Assembly: GCA_902607435.1 (NCBI GenBank)
Contig: CACLJX010000003.1
Location: 62,001 to 126,000, forward strand
Direction of reading: 5' to 3'
DNA length: 64,000 bases
Source: an uncultured Alphaproteobacteria bacterium
Lineage (GTDB): Bacteria > Pseudomonadota > Alphaproteobacteria > HIMB59 > GCA-002718135
Shown: in pieces, positions 27,801 through 36,731 of the stretch
Layout: each line of letters begins with the position of its first letter
How positions within the stretch are numbered: the stretch's first letter is position 1
Made by a program: the position numbers and the translations under genes
Notes under the pieces: model-generated
The model's database searches: none
Seen by the model: the letters and a program-made list of their open reading frames with translations, nothing else
Told to the model about the DNA's origin: nothing

Positions 27801-29331
27801 TATCATCGCCCATTGAACCAACTGCTTCTTTTTGTTCAACTATCATTGGTTGAAGAATCAGTTCTAAATCTTCTATAGTCCATCCAAAAGCTGTCATTCT
27901 TTTACGAAGTTCTGCTTTATCTATATTCCTAAAATGTTCTTCCGCTGACTGAACTAATTTATCAATATGGACAATTTTTTTGGTCCAATTACTAAAAGGT
28001 TTTGAATTTGATAAATATGATTTGAGATCATTATCCTTATAAAGTTTTTTTTGATTAAAATTCACAGCAATCATTTGACCTGGACCAACTCGACCTTTTG
28101 CATTGATTTTAGATTCTTCAATTTCAACCATTCCTGTTTCTGAACCTACAACAAGATATTCATCTGTCTCTGTATATCTTAAAGGTCGAAGACCATTACG
28201 ATCCATCCCCGCAATTGCCCATTCGCCTTGAACAGCACAAATTGCTGCCGGACCGTCCCATGGTTCCATAACAGCATTTGCATATGCGTATAGATTTTTT
28301 AATTTTACAGTAAAATCTTTCCGATGAGCCCATGCCTCTGGTATCATCATTAATTTAACCATAGGTAATGATCGATCAGCATGAACAAGTAATTCCATTG
28401 CTGCATCAAGTGCAGCAGAATCTGAGTCGTTTGAATTAATAATAGGTTTGATATCATCAATAAAGTTTTCAAAATTTATATGCTGAAGACGTGGTTCATG
28501 AGCTGACATCCAATTCTTGTTGCCTTTGAGTGTATTAATTTCACCATTATGAGCTAACACTCTAAATGGTTGTGCTAACGACCATGTTGGAAAAGTATTT
28601 GTAGAGTACCGCTGATGATAAACAGCAAACTTTGAAATAAATCGCTTATCTAATATATCTGGATAAAAATTTGCTAGTTGTTCTGCCAAAAACAAACCTT
28701 TGTAAATTATTGAGCGGCACGAAAAAGAACAAATATAAAAATCATTTATATTTTCTTTTCTAATTTGATTCTCGATACGTTTTCTAATGATAAACAATTT
28801 TGTTTCAAAATTTTTTTCATCTTCAAAAATATCATTAGAAATTAATATTTGCTCTATCTCGGGACGTGTAATTTTTGCTTTTTCTCCTATAACTTTTGTA
28901 TTAATTGGAACGTGTCTCCAACCATAAATTTTTAACCCTTCTCTGAGTATTGCTGACTCAACAATACTTCTGGATCTTTCTTGAGCAGTAAAATCAACTC
29001 TGGGAAGAAAAATCATTCCAACACCAAAAGTAAGGTTATTGTATTTTTGGCCAGTTCTTTCAATTTGTTCAATAAAAAATTGTTTTGGTATATCTAAGTG
29101 TATCCCTGCTCCATCACCTGTTTTACCATCCGCATCAACAGCACCTCGATGATATAAACATTTAAGTGCTTCAATACCCATTTCAACTACTTCTCTTTTA
29201 GGTATACCTTGCAAAGATGCGATTAAACCAACACCGCAAGATGAATGTTCATTTAATTCATCATAAACGTGGTTTTTAATTAACTTATGTTTATTTTTTT
29301 TAAAATTTTTTATGAATGAATTATATGGCAT
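24811..29331 (-). CDS. gltB: Glutamate synthase large subunit
   Basis: 1506 residues from the ATG at 29331. The ORF track's start at 29412 adds 27 unlikely residues and a 92-nt overlap with gltD; the 29331 start leaves 11 nt. Order: glutaminase domain with nucleophile Cys in NEHSSCGVGLIA, central domain, FMN-binding synthase barrel (GAKPGEGGQLPGGKVS, SGHVGGTGASPQTS), 3Fe-4S cysteines (CIMVRQCHSNTCPVGVC) and the C-terminal GXGXG helix. With GltD it makes two glutamates from glutamine and 2-oxoglutarate. The gltD-gltB order is coupled by overlap. Confidence 0.98.
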   Translation of the reverse strand: MPYNSFIKNFKKNKHKLIKNHVYDELNEHSSCGVGLIASLQGIPKREVVEMGIEALKCLYHRGAVDADGKTGDGAGIHLDIPKQFFIEQIERTGQKYNNLTFGVGMIFLPRVDFTAQERSRSIVESAILREGLKIYGWRHVPINTKVIGEKAKITRPEIEQILISNDIFEDEKNFETKLFIIRKRIENQIRKENINDFYICSFSCRSIIYKGLFLAEQLANFYPDILDKRFISKFAVYHQRYSTNTFPTWSLAQPFRVLAHNGEINTLKGNKNWMSAHEPRLQHINFENFIDDIKPIINSNDSDSAALDAAMELLVHADRSLPMVKLMMIPEAWAHRKDFTVKLKNLYAYANAVMEPWDGPAAICAVQGEWAIAGMDRNGLRPLRYTETDEYLVVGSETGMVEIEESKINAKGRVGPGQMIAVNFNQKKLYKDNDLKSYLSNSKPFSNWTKKIVHIDKLVQSAEEHFRNIDKAELRKRMTAFGWTIEDLELILQPMIVEQKEAVGSMGDDTPLAVLSNKYRGLHNFFRQNFSQVTNPPIDSLREKVVMSLRTRIGHLSNILNESEDQCDHLQLSSPVLSINQFKTLRQYMGESVKIIDTTFEKNNKNISFKKELDKINKEAEHAVRSGYVHIILTDKEFSANRIALPMILATSSVHHHLIKKNLRTFISLNIQSAECLDIHYFAVLLGVGATSINAYMAQQAIADRHQKGLFNNLSYEQCVEQYINTVKNGILKIMSKMGISVVSSYRGGCNFEAVGLSRSLMAEYFPTMTSRISGIGLPGLEKRTLEIHNKAFDEEIITLPIGGFYRYRKGGDRHAFEATSIHMLQSAVGTESYSTYKKYSEIVNNYDPINLRDLLNYKSNRKSLTTDKVESTNQIRKKLTSPSISFGALSIEAHETLSIAMNRIGAKSGSGEGGEDPERFVPKVNGDNPSSAIKQIASARFGVTAEYLNNCKEIEIKIAQGAKPGEGGQLPGGKVSSIIAKLRYSIEGVTLISPPPHHDIYSIEDLAQLIYDLKQINPEAKVCVKLVAQSGIGTIAAGVAKAKADVILISGHVGGTGASPQTSIKYAGLPWEIGLSEVHQVLSLNNLRDKVILRTDGGLKTGKDVVIAAMLGAEEYGIGTASLVAMGCIMVRQCHSNTCPVGVCTQDAKLRAKFTGTPEKVINLFSFIAEEVREILASLGFTSLNDIVGRTDLLYQLNRGSTDLDDLDLNPILTKIDSDIGDYAAKNQNRNEVPQSLDVEILKDASNLFNNKEKIQLTYNINNTQRAIGAYLSSVVTKKFGMHALDDNHLSIRLRGSAGQSLGAFTVKGITLEVFGDANDYVGKGLSGGTIIVRPNTSSNIVAKDSVIIGNVCLYGATKGKLYAAGITGERFCVRNSGAETVVEGCGDNGCEYMTGGKAVILGQVGNNFAAGMTGGMAFVYDKAGLLPLRINLEDVIYQQQMTSYWENILKTMIEDHCDKTKSFHAKELLNTWEKEKLCFWQVIPKEMINKFEKPVLINEAKSA

Positions 29332-30772
29332 GCGCTGCTTTTTTGCTGGATAGATTAGCAACTGTTGAATTCTTTTCTTCGAAATAATTATGTATATTAC
29401 TAGCCGCATCACGACCGTCTTTTATCCCCCATACAACTAGACCTGCTCCTCTAACAATGTCTCCTGCTGCAAAAACTCCATCAATTTTTGACATCATATT
29501 TTGAAAATCTATCAATATTGTCCCCCATTGGGTTACTTGTAAGTTTGGTTCATTAAACATCATTGGAATGTTCTCAGCATCAAAACCAAGAGCTTCAATA
29601 ATCAAATCACTTTTAATTTCATACTCACTTCCAGGTAATTGTTCTGATTGTCTTCTCCCAGTTTCATCTTGAGAACCAAGCTGCATTTTTATAATATTGA
29701 CATTTTCTACATTTTTTTTGCCAAAATATTTTATTGGTAATGTTAACCAATGAAATTCTATTCCTTCTTCGATGGCATTTAAAACTTCTGTTTGTGACCC
29801 AGGCATATTTTTTTGATCACGTCTATATAAACATTTTACAGATTTAGCACCTTGTCTTACAGCTGTCCTAACACAGTCCATAGCTGTATCTCCTCCACCT
29901 ATGACTACTACATTTTTTTTATTACTATTTAGTTTTCCATTATCAAATTCTTCAACTTTGTCTTTTAAGCCTTTTCTATTGCTAGCAGTTAAAAAATCTA
30001 AAGCTGCAACAACATTTGAAAATTTGTTGTAATTGAGATTAATTTCACGTGGCTTATACACTCCTGTTGCTATCAAAATTGCATTATGTTTTTTCTTAAT
30101 ATCACTAAAACTAACTGTTGATCCTACTTCACAATTTAATTTAATTTCTATACCACTCTGAAGAAGTCTGTTTGTTCTTCTTATAATTATTTCTTTTTCT
30201 AATTTAAAATTTGGTATACCGTATATTAATAAACCTCCAGCCCGATCATTTCGATCATATATTGTAACTTGATAACCTTTTTTACGAAGTTCTTCAGCAG
30301 CTGAAAGTCCAGCAGGGCCTGAACCAATTATTCCAACTGAATGTTTTTTTTCTTTTTGAATCTCAATTGGCTTGATCCATCCTTGATCCCAAGCATTTTC
30401 CGTTATATATTTTTCTATTGAGCCAATTGTAACAGTACCATGGCCTGATTGTTCAATAACACAATTACCTTCACATAGTCTGTCCTGAGGACAAATTCGG
30501 CCACAAACTTCAGGCATGTTATTAGTCGCACTGGAAAGCTCATAGGCTTCTTCAAGTCTGTTCTCCGCAGTTAATTTTAGCCAATCTGGTATATTATTGT
30601 TTAAAGGACAATGAACTTGACAAAATGGCACTCCACATTGTGAACATCTAGAAGCTTGTTCAGCTGCTTTAACTTTAGCATACCTGGAATAAATCTCCTG
30701 AAAATGCTTTTTTCTTTTACTTGATGATTGCTTGGTAGGACTTTCCAGAGAAATATTAACAAATTTATGCAT
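29321..30772 (-). CDS. gltD: Glutamate synthase small subunit (NADPH)
   Basis: 483 residues. The N-terminal iron-sulfur cysteines (CSQCGVPFCQVHCPL, then CGRICPQDRLCEGNC), FAD site GIIGSGPAGLSAAEELRKKG and NADPH site VVVIGGGDTAMDCVRTA are all intact. It passes electrons from NADPH to the large subunit. The start at 30772 is preceded by a 141-nt gap that I can see no gene in; the operon promoter should lie there. Confidence 0.98.
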   Translation of the reverse strand: MHKFVNISLESPTKQSSSKRKKHFQEIYSRYAKVKAAEQASRCSQCGVPFCQVHCPLNNNIPDWLKLTAENRLEEAYELSSATNNMPEVCGRICPQDRLCEGNCVIEQSGHGTVTIGSIEKYITENAWDQGWIKPIEIQKEKKHSVGIIGSGPAGLSAAEELRKKGYQVTIYDRNDRAGGLLIYGIPNFKLEKEIIIRRTNRLLQSGIEIKLNCEVGSTVSFSDIKKKHNAILIATGVYKPREINLNYNKFSNVVAALDFLTASNRKGLKDKVEEFDNGKLNSNKKNVVVIGGGDTAMDCVRTAVRQGAKSVKCLYRRDQKNMPGSQTEVLNAIEEGIEFHWLTLPIKYFGKKNVENVNIIKMQLGSQDETGRRQSEQLPGSEYEIKSDLIIEALGFDAENIPMMFNEPNLQVTQWGTILIDFQNMMSKIDGVFAAGDIVRGAGLVVWGIKDGRDAASNIHNYFEEKNSTVANLSSKKAAHAI

Positions 30773-30913
30773 AATAGTAAAATAATGGTACTAAAATTAA
30801 TTATATATTTAGGCAATACATACACTAAATATGAAAAGATACAAAAAATAGCAAAAATTAGTACCACAAATTTACTATTGATTAAAAAATAACAGTATTT
30901 CAAAAAAAATACC

Positions 30914-31822
30914 TTATTTTTTAATAGTTTTTTTTATAACTTCTTTGGTATCTCTTGGTTGTATGCCTAAATCTTTAAAGTTTTTATCTATATTTTCTAT
31001 CAGATTATCTTCTTTAAATAACATTAACTGATCAAGGGTAATGAAATTAAGAGGAGTTTTCTCTATAAAAAAAACAGCTATTTTAGCTAGATTAAAAGGA
31101 ATTGTAACAAAAACGCGTCTAACATTGAGGCAGTTAGCAATATATTGATAAAGACTTTTATAAGTAAAAGTTTCTGGCCCCACTAATTCATATTTATGAT
31201 TACCTTTAATTTGATTAACTACTATATTTTCAATTGCTTTAGCAATATCTCCTACATAAACTGGCTGCAATTTTGTATTACCACCTTCAAATAAAGGAAT
31301 AACAAAAGAAAATTTGAATATTAATAAAAGCTTTCCTAAAAATTTATCTCCACCTCCAATAATAACACTTGGTCTTATAATTGAAGAATTAATTAGGTTT
31401 TGCGAAATATATTTTTCTACTTTTTCTATATATTGAGATCTAATTGATGAAGAATCCTTTTTTACACCTAACCCAGAGAAGAAGATAAAATTTTTATTTT
31501 TATCAATTGAATTAATTAAGTCAACAAGCTGAAAATTAAAGTTCAGAATACTATTTTTATAAGTAAATAATTTTTTTTCATACCAAATTGTCTTTAAATT
31601 TATTAATGCATCAGAATTACGAATAACATTTTGTATTAAATTTTCCTCTAAATTTCTAAACTTTATTGGAATAATTTGCCCAAGATTTCCAAATAATCTC
31701 AATTTTGCTTCATTGATTGGCCTTTGAAAAGGGACTATTATTTTATAGCCTTTTTTTGCAACGCGATAAATGATATTTTGACCAACAAAACCAGATCCTC
31801 CAAAAATAACAACTGTTTTCAT
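30914..31822 (-). CDS. Complex I NDUFA9 subunit-family protein
   Basis: 302 residues of the atypical short-chain dehydrogenase fold. The N-terminal nucleotide site is VVIFGGSGFVGQNIIYRVAKKGY, followed by IRPSVIIGGGDKFLGKLL and LQPVYVGDIAKAIENI. Alphaproteobacteria carry this homologue of the 39-kDa mitochondrial complex I accessory subunit. It may bind NADPH and stabilise the respiratory enzyme. The complex I genes themselves are not in the window. Confidence 0.88.
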   Translation of the reverse strand: MKTVVIFGGSGFVGQNIIYRVAKKGYKIIVPFQRPINEAKLRLFGNLGQIIPIKFRNLEENLIQNVIRNSDALINLKTIWYEKKLFTYKNSILNFNFQLVDLINSIDKNKNFIFFSGLGVKKDSSSIRSQYIEKVEKYISQNLINSSIIRPSVIIGGGDKFLGKLLLIFKFSFVIPLFEGGNTKLQPVYVGDIAKAIENIVVNQIKGNHKYELVGPETFTYKSLYQYIANCLNVRRVFVTIPFNLAKIAVFFIEKTPLNFITLDQLMLFKEDNLIENIDKNFKDLGIQPRDTKEVIKKTIKK

Positions 31823-31890
31823 GACGATTTAATTATAAAGTGATATAGCAATTTAATTTTGTATTTGAAAGGACTAGAACAAAAAGAAAA

Positions 31891-32502
31891 ATGAAAATTA
31901 AGCTTTATAAAAATGATTTACCAGCAAATCTAAAATTTTCTGAATCTATTGCTATTGATACTGAAACGATGGGCCTTAATCCGCTGAGAGATAGATTATG
32001 TTTAATACAATTATCGACTGGCAATAATATTTGTCATTTAATCAAGCTTGAAAATATTGGCTTTAAACCAAAAAATTTAATAAAAATATTAAATAATAAA
32101 AAAATATTGAAAATATTTCATTTTGCTAGATTTGATATTGCAATTCTAAAATTTACATTCAATATTAATATTGAAAATGTTTATTGTACTAAAATTGCAT
32201 CAAAATTAGCTCGTACGTTTACTGACAAGCATGGTTATAATGATTTATGTAAAGAATTGCTCAACAAAAAAATATCAAAAAATGAACAAACGTCTGATTG
32301 GGGTAGATCACAATTAACTAAGGCACAACAAAAATATGCTGCAACAGATGTACTTTACTTACACAAAATTAAAAAAAAGTTAGACAGAATGCTTATCAGA
32401 GAAAATAGAATGGATTTAGCACATTCATGTTTTAATTTTATAAAACACAGAACTAATCTTGATCTTGAAGGATGGGCTGAACAAGATATATTTAGACATT
32501 AA
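31891..32502 (+). CDS. rnd: Ribonuclease D (short form)
   Basis: 203 residues with the DEDDy 3'-5' exonuclease core: AIDTETMGLNPLRDRLCLIQ, FHFARFDIAILKF and a late YAATDVLYLHKI. It has no HRDC domain, as is common for the roughly 200-residue alphaproteobacterial form. It trims the 3' ends of structured RNAs such as tRNA precursors. It starts the long plus-strand run and is divergent from the NDUFA9-like gene by 68 nt. Confidence 0.93.
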   Translation: MKIKLYKNDLPANLKFSESIAIDTETMGLNPLRDRLCLIQLSTGNNICHLIKLENIGFKPKNLIKILNNKKILKIFHFARFDIAILKFTFNINIENVYCTKIASKLARTFTDKHGYNDLCKELLNKKISKNEQTSDWGRSQLTKAQQKYAATDVLYLHKIKKKLDRMLIRENRMDLAHSCFNFIKHRTNLDLEGWAEQDIFRH

Positions 32503-32509
32503 TTCTATT

Positions 32510-33466
32510 ATGAAAAAAGATCAAATAATAAAAGAAGCAAAAAAAGTTTTAAAAATTGAAATTGATGGAGCAAAAACTCTTACATCAAGTTTTAATAATT
32601 CTTTTTTTAATATTGTGAATACTATTTTTAATACAAAAGGATTAATTGTTGTAACTGGCATTGGTAAAAGTGGACATATTGCTAATAAAATTGCAGCAAC
32701 TTTATCTTCTACAGGTACGCCCTCTCATTTTGTTCATCCATCAGAAGCTAGTCACGGGGATCTAGGGAGTATAACAAAAAATGATTGCATACTTGCTTTT
32801 TCAAATTCAGGTCAATCTAATGAATTAAATGATATAATAAATTATGCAAAAAGATTTGGCATTCCACTGCTCAGTGTTTCATCTAATAAAAAAGGTTTAT
32901 TATCAAAAAATTCAGACTTTTCTATTGTTTTTAAAAAGCCAATTGAAGCTTGTCCTCTAAATTTAGCTCCTACAAGTTCAACAACAATGAGTTTAATTAT
33001 TGGTGATGCAATAGCAATTACATTATTAAAAATGAGAGGATTTAAAAAATCTAATTTTGTAAAATTTCATCCAGGCGGTAATCTAGGAAAAGATCTAGTT
33101 AAATTATCGGAGATTATGCATGATAAATCTGAACTACCTCTTGTAGATGAGAATGAATTGATGGCAAAAGTATTAATATTAATTTCAGAAAAAAGTTTTG
33201 GTTGTGTTGGTGTGATTAATAATAAAAAAAATTTAGTTGGAGTAATTACTGATGGTGATCTTCGTAGAAATATGGATAGTAACATTATTAATAAAAAAGC
33301 AAAACTAGTAATGACACACAAACCCTATTTAGCCTCAAAAGATACTTTAGTAGCAGAGGCACTCAACATCATGAATACAAAAAAAATAACTAGCTTATTC
33401 ATTTGCAAAAATGAAAAACCAATAGGTATTGTACATATTCACGATCTTTTGAGATTAAGTTCATAA
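32510..33466 (+). CDS. kdsD: Arabinose-5-phosphate isomerase (KpsF/GutQ)
   Basis: 318 residues from the ATG at 32510. The track's 32459 start would overlap rnd and adds non-family residues. SIS domain first (VTGIGKSGHIANKIAATLSSTGTPSHFVHPSEASHGDLG), then two CBS domains (about residues 195-318, with GVITDGDLRR). It converts ribulose-5-P to arabinose-5-P, the first step to Kdo of LPS. The rnd-kdsD-lptC-lptA-lptB order supports this. Confidence 0.96.
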   Translation: MKKDQIIKEAKKVLKIEIDGAKTLTSSFNNSFFNIVNTIFNTKGLIVVTGIGKSGHIANKIAATLSSTGTPSHFVHPSEASHGDLGSITKNDCILAFSNSGQSNELNDIINYAKRFGIPLLSVSSNKKGLLSKNSDFSIVFKKPIEACPLNLAPTSSTTMSLIIGDAIAITLLKMRGFKKSNFVKFHPGGNLGKDLVKLSEIMHDKSELPLVDENELMAKVLILISEKSFGCVGVINNKKNLVGVITDGDLRRNMDSNIINKKAKLVMTHKPYLASKDTLVAEALNIMNTKKITSLFICKNEKPIGIVHIHDLLRLSS

Positions 33467-33467
33467 A

Positions 33468-33917
33468 TTGAATATATTACTTCAAATTAACAAAAAAATT
33501 TTACTACTGATTCTAATATTTATAACTGTATTATTTATTATTATTGTGTTGAATAATAATATGAAAATAGCTTTAGAAGAAGTAATCTCAAATGAAGAAA
33601 ACACATCATTTGATATTGCAAATCCTAGTTTTACTATAAATAATGAAGGAAAAAAAATCTCAGTAAAAGCTAAAAAGGGAAAATTTTTAAATAAAAATTT
33701 AATTCTTTTAGAAAATGAAGTTATCTTTAAATCTAAACAATTTAGACTTCTAACTAATAAAGTTACATTTAATCAAAAAAATCAAACAGCTGAAAGTAAA
33801 CAATCATCTAAATTCCATTCTGATGGTACAACAATTGTATCAGAAGGATTTAAAATAACAGAGCATGGAGATATAATTTTATTTAATGGTAAAACAATAT
33901 TAATATTAAATAAATAA
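33468..33917 (+). CDS. lptC: LPS export protein LptC
   Basis: 149 residues with one membrane anchor near the N-terminus (KKILLLILIFITVLFIIIVL), then a periplasmic beta-rich domain (DIANPSFTINNEGKKISVKAKKG). LptC links the LptBFG transporter to LptA in the bridge carrying LPS to the outer membrane. The start is TTG at 33468, one base after kdsD stops. Assignment relies on fold pattern and position more than on sequence, as this family is variable. Confidence 0.88.
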   Translation: MNILLQINKKILLLILIFITVLFIIIVLNNNMKIALEEVISNEENTSFDIANPSFTINNEGKKISVKAKKGKFLNKNLILLENEVIFKSKQFRLLTNKVTFNQKNQTAESKQSSKFHSDGTTIVSEGFKITEHGDIILFNGKTILILNK

Positions 33918-33925
33918 TTTATTAA

Positions 33926-34681
33926 ATGATAAGGTTTATTATAATTTTTATTTTTTTGACAACTATAATTAATGCAAGAGAGGTTGGTCAAACAGAAATT
34001 ACAACTGATGAAGGTATAGAAGTATATCAAAAAGAAAAATATTATTTACTTAAAAAAAATGTTGACATTCAATCTGATAATTTTAATTTAAAAGCGAATC
34101 AAGTAAAGGCTTTCTTTGACAAAGATTTATATGACATTATAAATATTTATTCTAAAGGAAATGTTATTTTAGAATCAAAACAAGGCATTAATGCAACAGG
34201 TAATGAAATAAATTTTAATACAAAAAATGAGAATATATACATTAGCGGAGAAAAATCATATTTAAGTAATAAAAATATTATAATGAAATCAGATGGATCA
34301 ATAGAGGTAAAAAATAACTCGGGAAAATTTAATTTATTTGGAATTAATTCAAAAATTATAACAACTGATCTTGAAATAACAGGTTTAAAAATAGAAGGTA
34401 ATTATATTTTTATCAATGGTGAAAATGTAGTAGAAAATTTAAATGTAGAAGATAAAACACAAATTTATATTAAAACCAAAACACTGGAAATGTATGCATT
34501 AAAAGCAGATTATGATAAAAAAAATAATATTATAGAGCTATTTAATAATGTTAAAATATTTAGGAACGAAGAAATTATTACGGGAGATTATGCAAAAATA
34601 AATACTCTTGATGAAACATATAAAATTACTTCAAATAAAAGTAAAAAAGTAAAAGTTTTACTTAATAAAATAAATGACTAA
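33926..34681 (+). CDS. lptA: LPS transport periplasmic protein LptA (OstA-like)
   Basis: 251 residues with an N-terminal signal (MIRFIIIFIFLTTIINA, cut before REV) and repeated beta-strand units of the OstA type (LKANQVKAFFDKD, INATGNEINFNTKNENIYISG, LFNNVKIFRNEEIITGDYAKIN). It is longer than the roughly 185-residue E. coli protein, with extra strands in the middle. It forms the periplasmic filament along which LPS moves. Its last 8 bases overlap lptB. Confidence 0.9.
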   Translation: MIRFIIIFIFLTTIINAREVGQTEITTDEGIEVYQKEKYYLLKKNVDIQSDNFNLKANQVKAFFDKDLYDIINIYSKGNVILESKQGINATGNEINFNTKNENIYISGEKSYLSNKNIIMKSDGSIEVKNNSGKFNLFGINSKIITTDLEITGLKIEGNYIFINGENVVENLNVEDKTQIYIKTKTLEMYALKADYDKKNNIIELFNNVKIFRNEEIITGDYAKINTLDETYKITSNKSKKVKVLLNKIND

Positions 34682-35417
34682 ATTTAGTATGTTAGATGAT
34701 GGATTAATAGTTAACAAAATTTCAAAATCATTTGGCAAAAAACAAATTGTTAGAGATGTAAACTTAAATATTCAAAAAGGAGCAATAGTTGGATTGTTAG
34801 GCCCTAATGGTGCTGGCAAAACAACAATATTCCATATGATAGTAGGCCTTATGAAGCCTGAAACTGGTTCAATCTATGTTGATAAAATTAATGTATCAAA
34901 CCTGCCCATTTATTTAAGAGGACAAAAAGGAATAAGTTATTTACCTCAAGAAGCATCTATTTTTAGAGGAATGAATGTTGAGGATAATTTGATGTCAATA
35001 ATTGAAATTGTAGAAACGAATAAAAATAAACATCAAATACTATTAGAAAATCTGTTAAATGAATTTGATATTGCACATGTTAAAAAATCTAAATCTATTG
35101 TGCTATCAGGTGGAGAGAGAAGACGTTTAGAAATTGCAAGAACTCTTGCATCCAACCCGAGCTATTTGCTTTTAGATGAACCTCTTACAGGTATTGATCC
35201 TGTATCAATCGAAGAAATAAAAATAATGATTAAAAAATTAAAAAATAAAAATATTGGAATTTTGATAACAGATCATAATGTGCGTGAAACATTAAAGATA
35301 GTTGATAAAGTATATATATTGAATGAAGGAGCTATTTTTTTTGAAGGTAATCCTGAAGAAGCTGTCAAAAATGAAAAAATTAAAAAATTTTATTTAGGAC
35401 CTAATTTTTCAATTTAA
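34674..35417 (+). CDS. lptB: LPS export ATPase LptB
   Basis: 247 residues. ABC ATPase motifs: Walker A GLLGPNGAGKTT, Q-loop SYLPQEASIFR, signature VLSGGERRRLEIARTL, Walker B YLLLDEPLTGIDP and switch His in LITDHNVRET. The LptB-type sequence is clear. It drives LPS extraction from the inner membrane. In most alphaproteobacteria rpoN and other regulators follow; here aroA comes 6 nt later. Confidence 0.97.
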   Translation: MTKFSMLDDGLIVNKISKSFGKKQIVRDVNLNIQKGAIVGLLGPNGAGKTTIFHMIVGLMKPETGSIYVDKINVSNLPIYLRGQKGISYLPQEASIFRGMNVEDNLMSIIEIVETNKNKHQILLENLLNEFDIAHVKKSKSIVLSGGERRRLEIARTLASNPSYLLLDEPLTGIDPVSIEEIKIMIKKLKNKNIGILITDHNVRETLKIVDKVYILNEGAIFFEGNPEEAVKNEKIKKFYLGPNFSI

Positions 35418-35423
35418 CAATAT

Positions 35424-36731
35424 ATGCTGATTAGTTCAAAAGTATTAAATGGTATCAATGGAATTGCAAAAATTCCAGGCGATAAATCTATATCTCATCG
35501 TTCAATAATTATATCTTCTATAACTAAAGGAACATGTAAAATTACTAATATTCTTAGATCTTCAGATGTAATGAATACAATAAATGCATTTAAATTAATG
35601 GGTGTTCAAATAGAAAAAACTAAGGAAACGATTACAATTTATGGAAAAGGACTAAATTCCTTAACTAAACCAAAAAAAAAAATTAATTTAGGAAATTCTG
35701 GGACAAGTGCTCGTCTTCTTATCGGCTTACTCGCTGCACAAAATTTTGAGGTTGATTTAATAGGAGATAATTCTTTATCTAAAAGGCCAATGGGAAGAAT
35801 TATTAACCCTCTTGTAAAAATGGGTGCTGATATTTTATCAAATAATGAAAAACTTCCACTAAATATAAAAGGAAAACAATTAACTAATATAAAATATTTT
35901 TTAGAAATACCTTCGGCTCAAGTTAAATCTGGTATAGCTCTCGCTGCTTTATTTGTTAAAAATAAAACTGAAATAATAGAAAAACATATAACAAGAAATC
36001 ACACTGAGATTATGCTTAAATCATTCGGAGCAAATATTGAAGTAAAGAAAAAAGATAAATACAATCATATTTACGTCAGAGGTCAAAAAGAATTGTCTCC
36101 AAAAAATATAAAAATTCCTTCAGATCTGTCAAGCGCAGCTTTTTTAATTGTTGCTGCTCTCATAAATAATAATTCACATATTATAATGACTAATATAAAT
36201 CTGAACCCTACAAGAGATGGCTTTGTAAAAGCTGTAAATCTCATGGGAGGAAATATAATTATTAAAAATAAAAAAAATATTAATGGTGAAATTATTGGAG
36301 ATATAGAAGTAAAGAGCTCTGAATTAAATGGTTGTAAATTAAGCAAAGATATAGCCAAGCTAATGATAGATGAGTATCCTATACTTGCAGTTGCAGCTTC
36401 ATTTGCAAATTCACCTTCTATTTTTGAAGGTCTTGGTGAGCTTAGGATAAAAGAAAGTGATAGACTGGAATTAATAAGATATAATTTAGAAAATTGTGGT
36501 ATTTTTTGCAAAATAATAGGTGATGATTTATTAATCGATCCTACTAATAATTTTTCTCCAATAAAAAATAATATTAAAACTGATTGTGATCACCGAATTG
36601 CTATGGCATTCGCTATTATGGGAACAAAATTAGGATTGAATTTAAACATTAATGACTCTGAATATATTAAAACAAGTTTTCCTGATTTTGTATCTGTACT
36701 TAATTCACTTGGAGGCAATTTAACTGAATAA
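35424..36731 (+). CDS. aroA: 3-phosphoshikimate 1-carboxyvinyltransferase (EPSP synthase)
   Basis: 435 residues with KIPGDKSISHRS at the phosphate site, LGNSGTSARLLIGLL (the NSGT/LGN motif), KRPMGRI, PSDLSSAAFLI and the late KESDRLE. It joins shikimate-3-P and PEP in aromatic amino acid synthesis, feeding the trp genes downstream. Its 3' end contains the GGAGG ribosome site and the CTG start of cmk, an 8-nt overlap. Confidence 0.97.
   Translation: MLISSKVLNGINGIAKIPGDKSISHRSIIISSITKGTCKITNILRSSDVMNTINAFKLMGVQIEKTKETITIYGKGLNSLTKPKKKINLGNSGTSARLLIGLLAAQNFEVDLIGDNSLSKRPMGRIINPLVKMGADILSNNEKLPLNIKGKQLTNIKYFLEIPSAQVKSGIALAALFVKNKTEIIEKHITRNHTEIMLKSFGANIEVKKKDKYNHIYVRGQKELSPKNIKIPSDLSSAAFLIVAALINNNSHIIMTNINLNPTRDGFVKAVNLMGGNIIIKNKKNINGEIIGDIEVKSSELNGCKLSKDIAKLMIDEYPILAVAASFANSPSIFEGLGELRIKESDRLELIRYNLENCGIFCKIIGDDLLIDPTNNFSPIKNNIKTDCDHRIAMAFAIMGTKLGLNLNINDSEYIKTSFPDFVSVLNSLGGNLTE

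Noticed and set aside
29332-29412. Extended gltB N-terminus in the ORF track
   Set aside because: The extra 27 residues lie inside gltD coding sequence; the ATG at 29331 fits the short propeptide before the nucleophile Cys.
30601-30903. 100-residue minus-strand ORF with hydrophobic N-terminus
   Set aside because: It overlaps the conserved gltD N-terminus in another frame and resembles no family; a shadow ORF.
32459-32509. Upstream TTG start of kdsD given by the ORF track
   Set aside because: It would overlap rnd and add residues not seen in the family; the ATG at 32510 gives the normal start.
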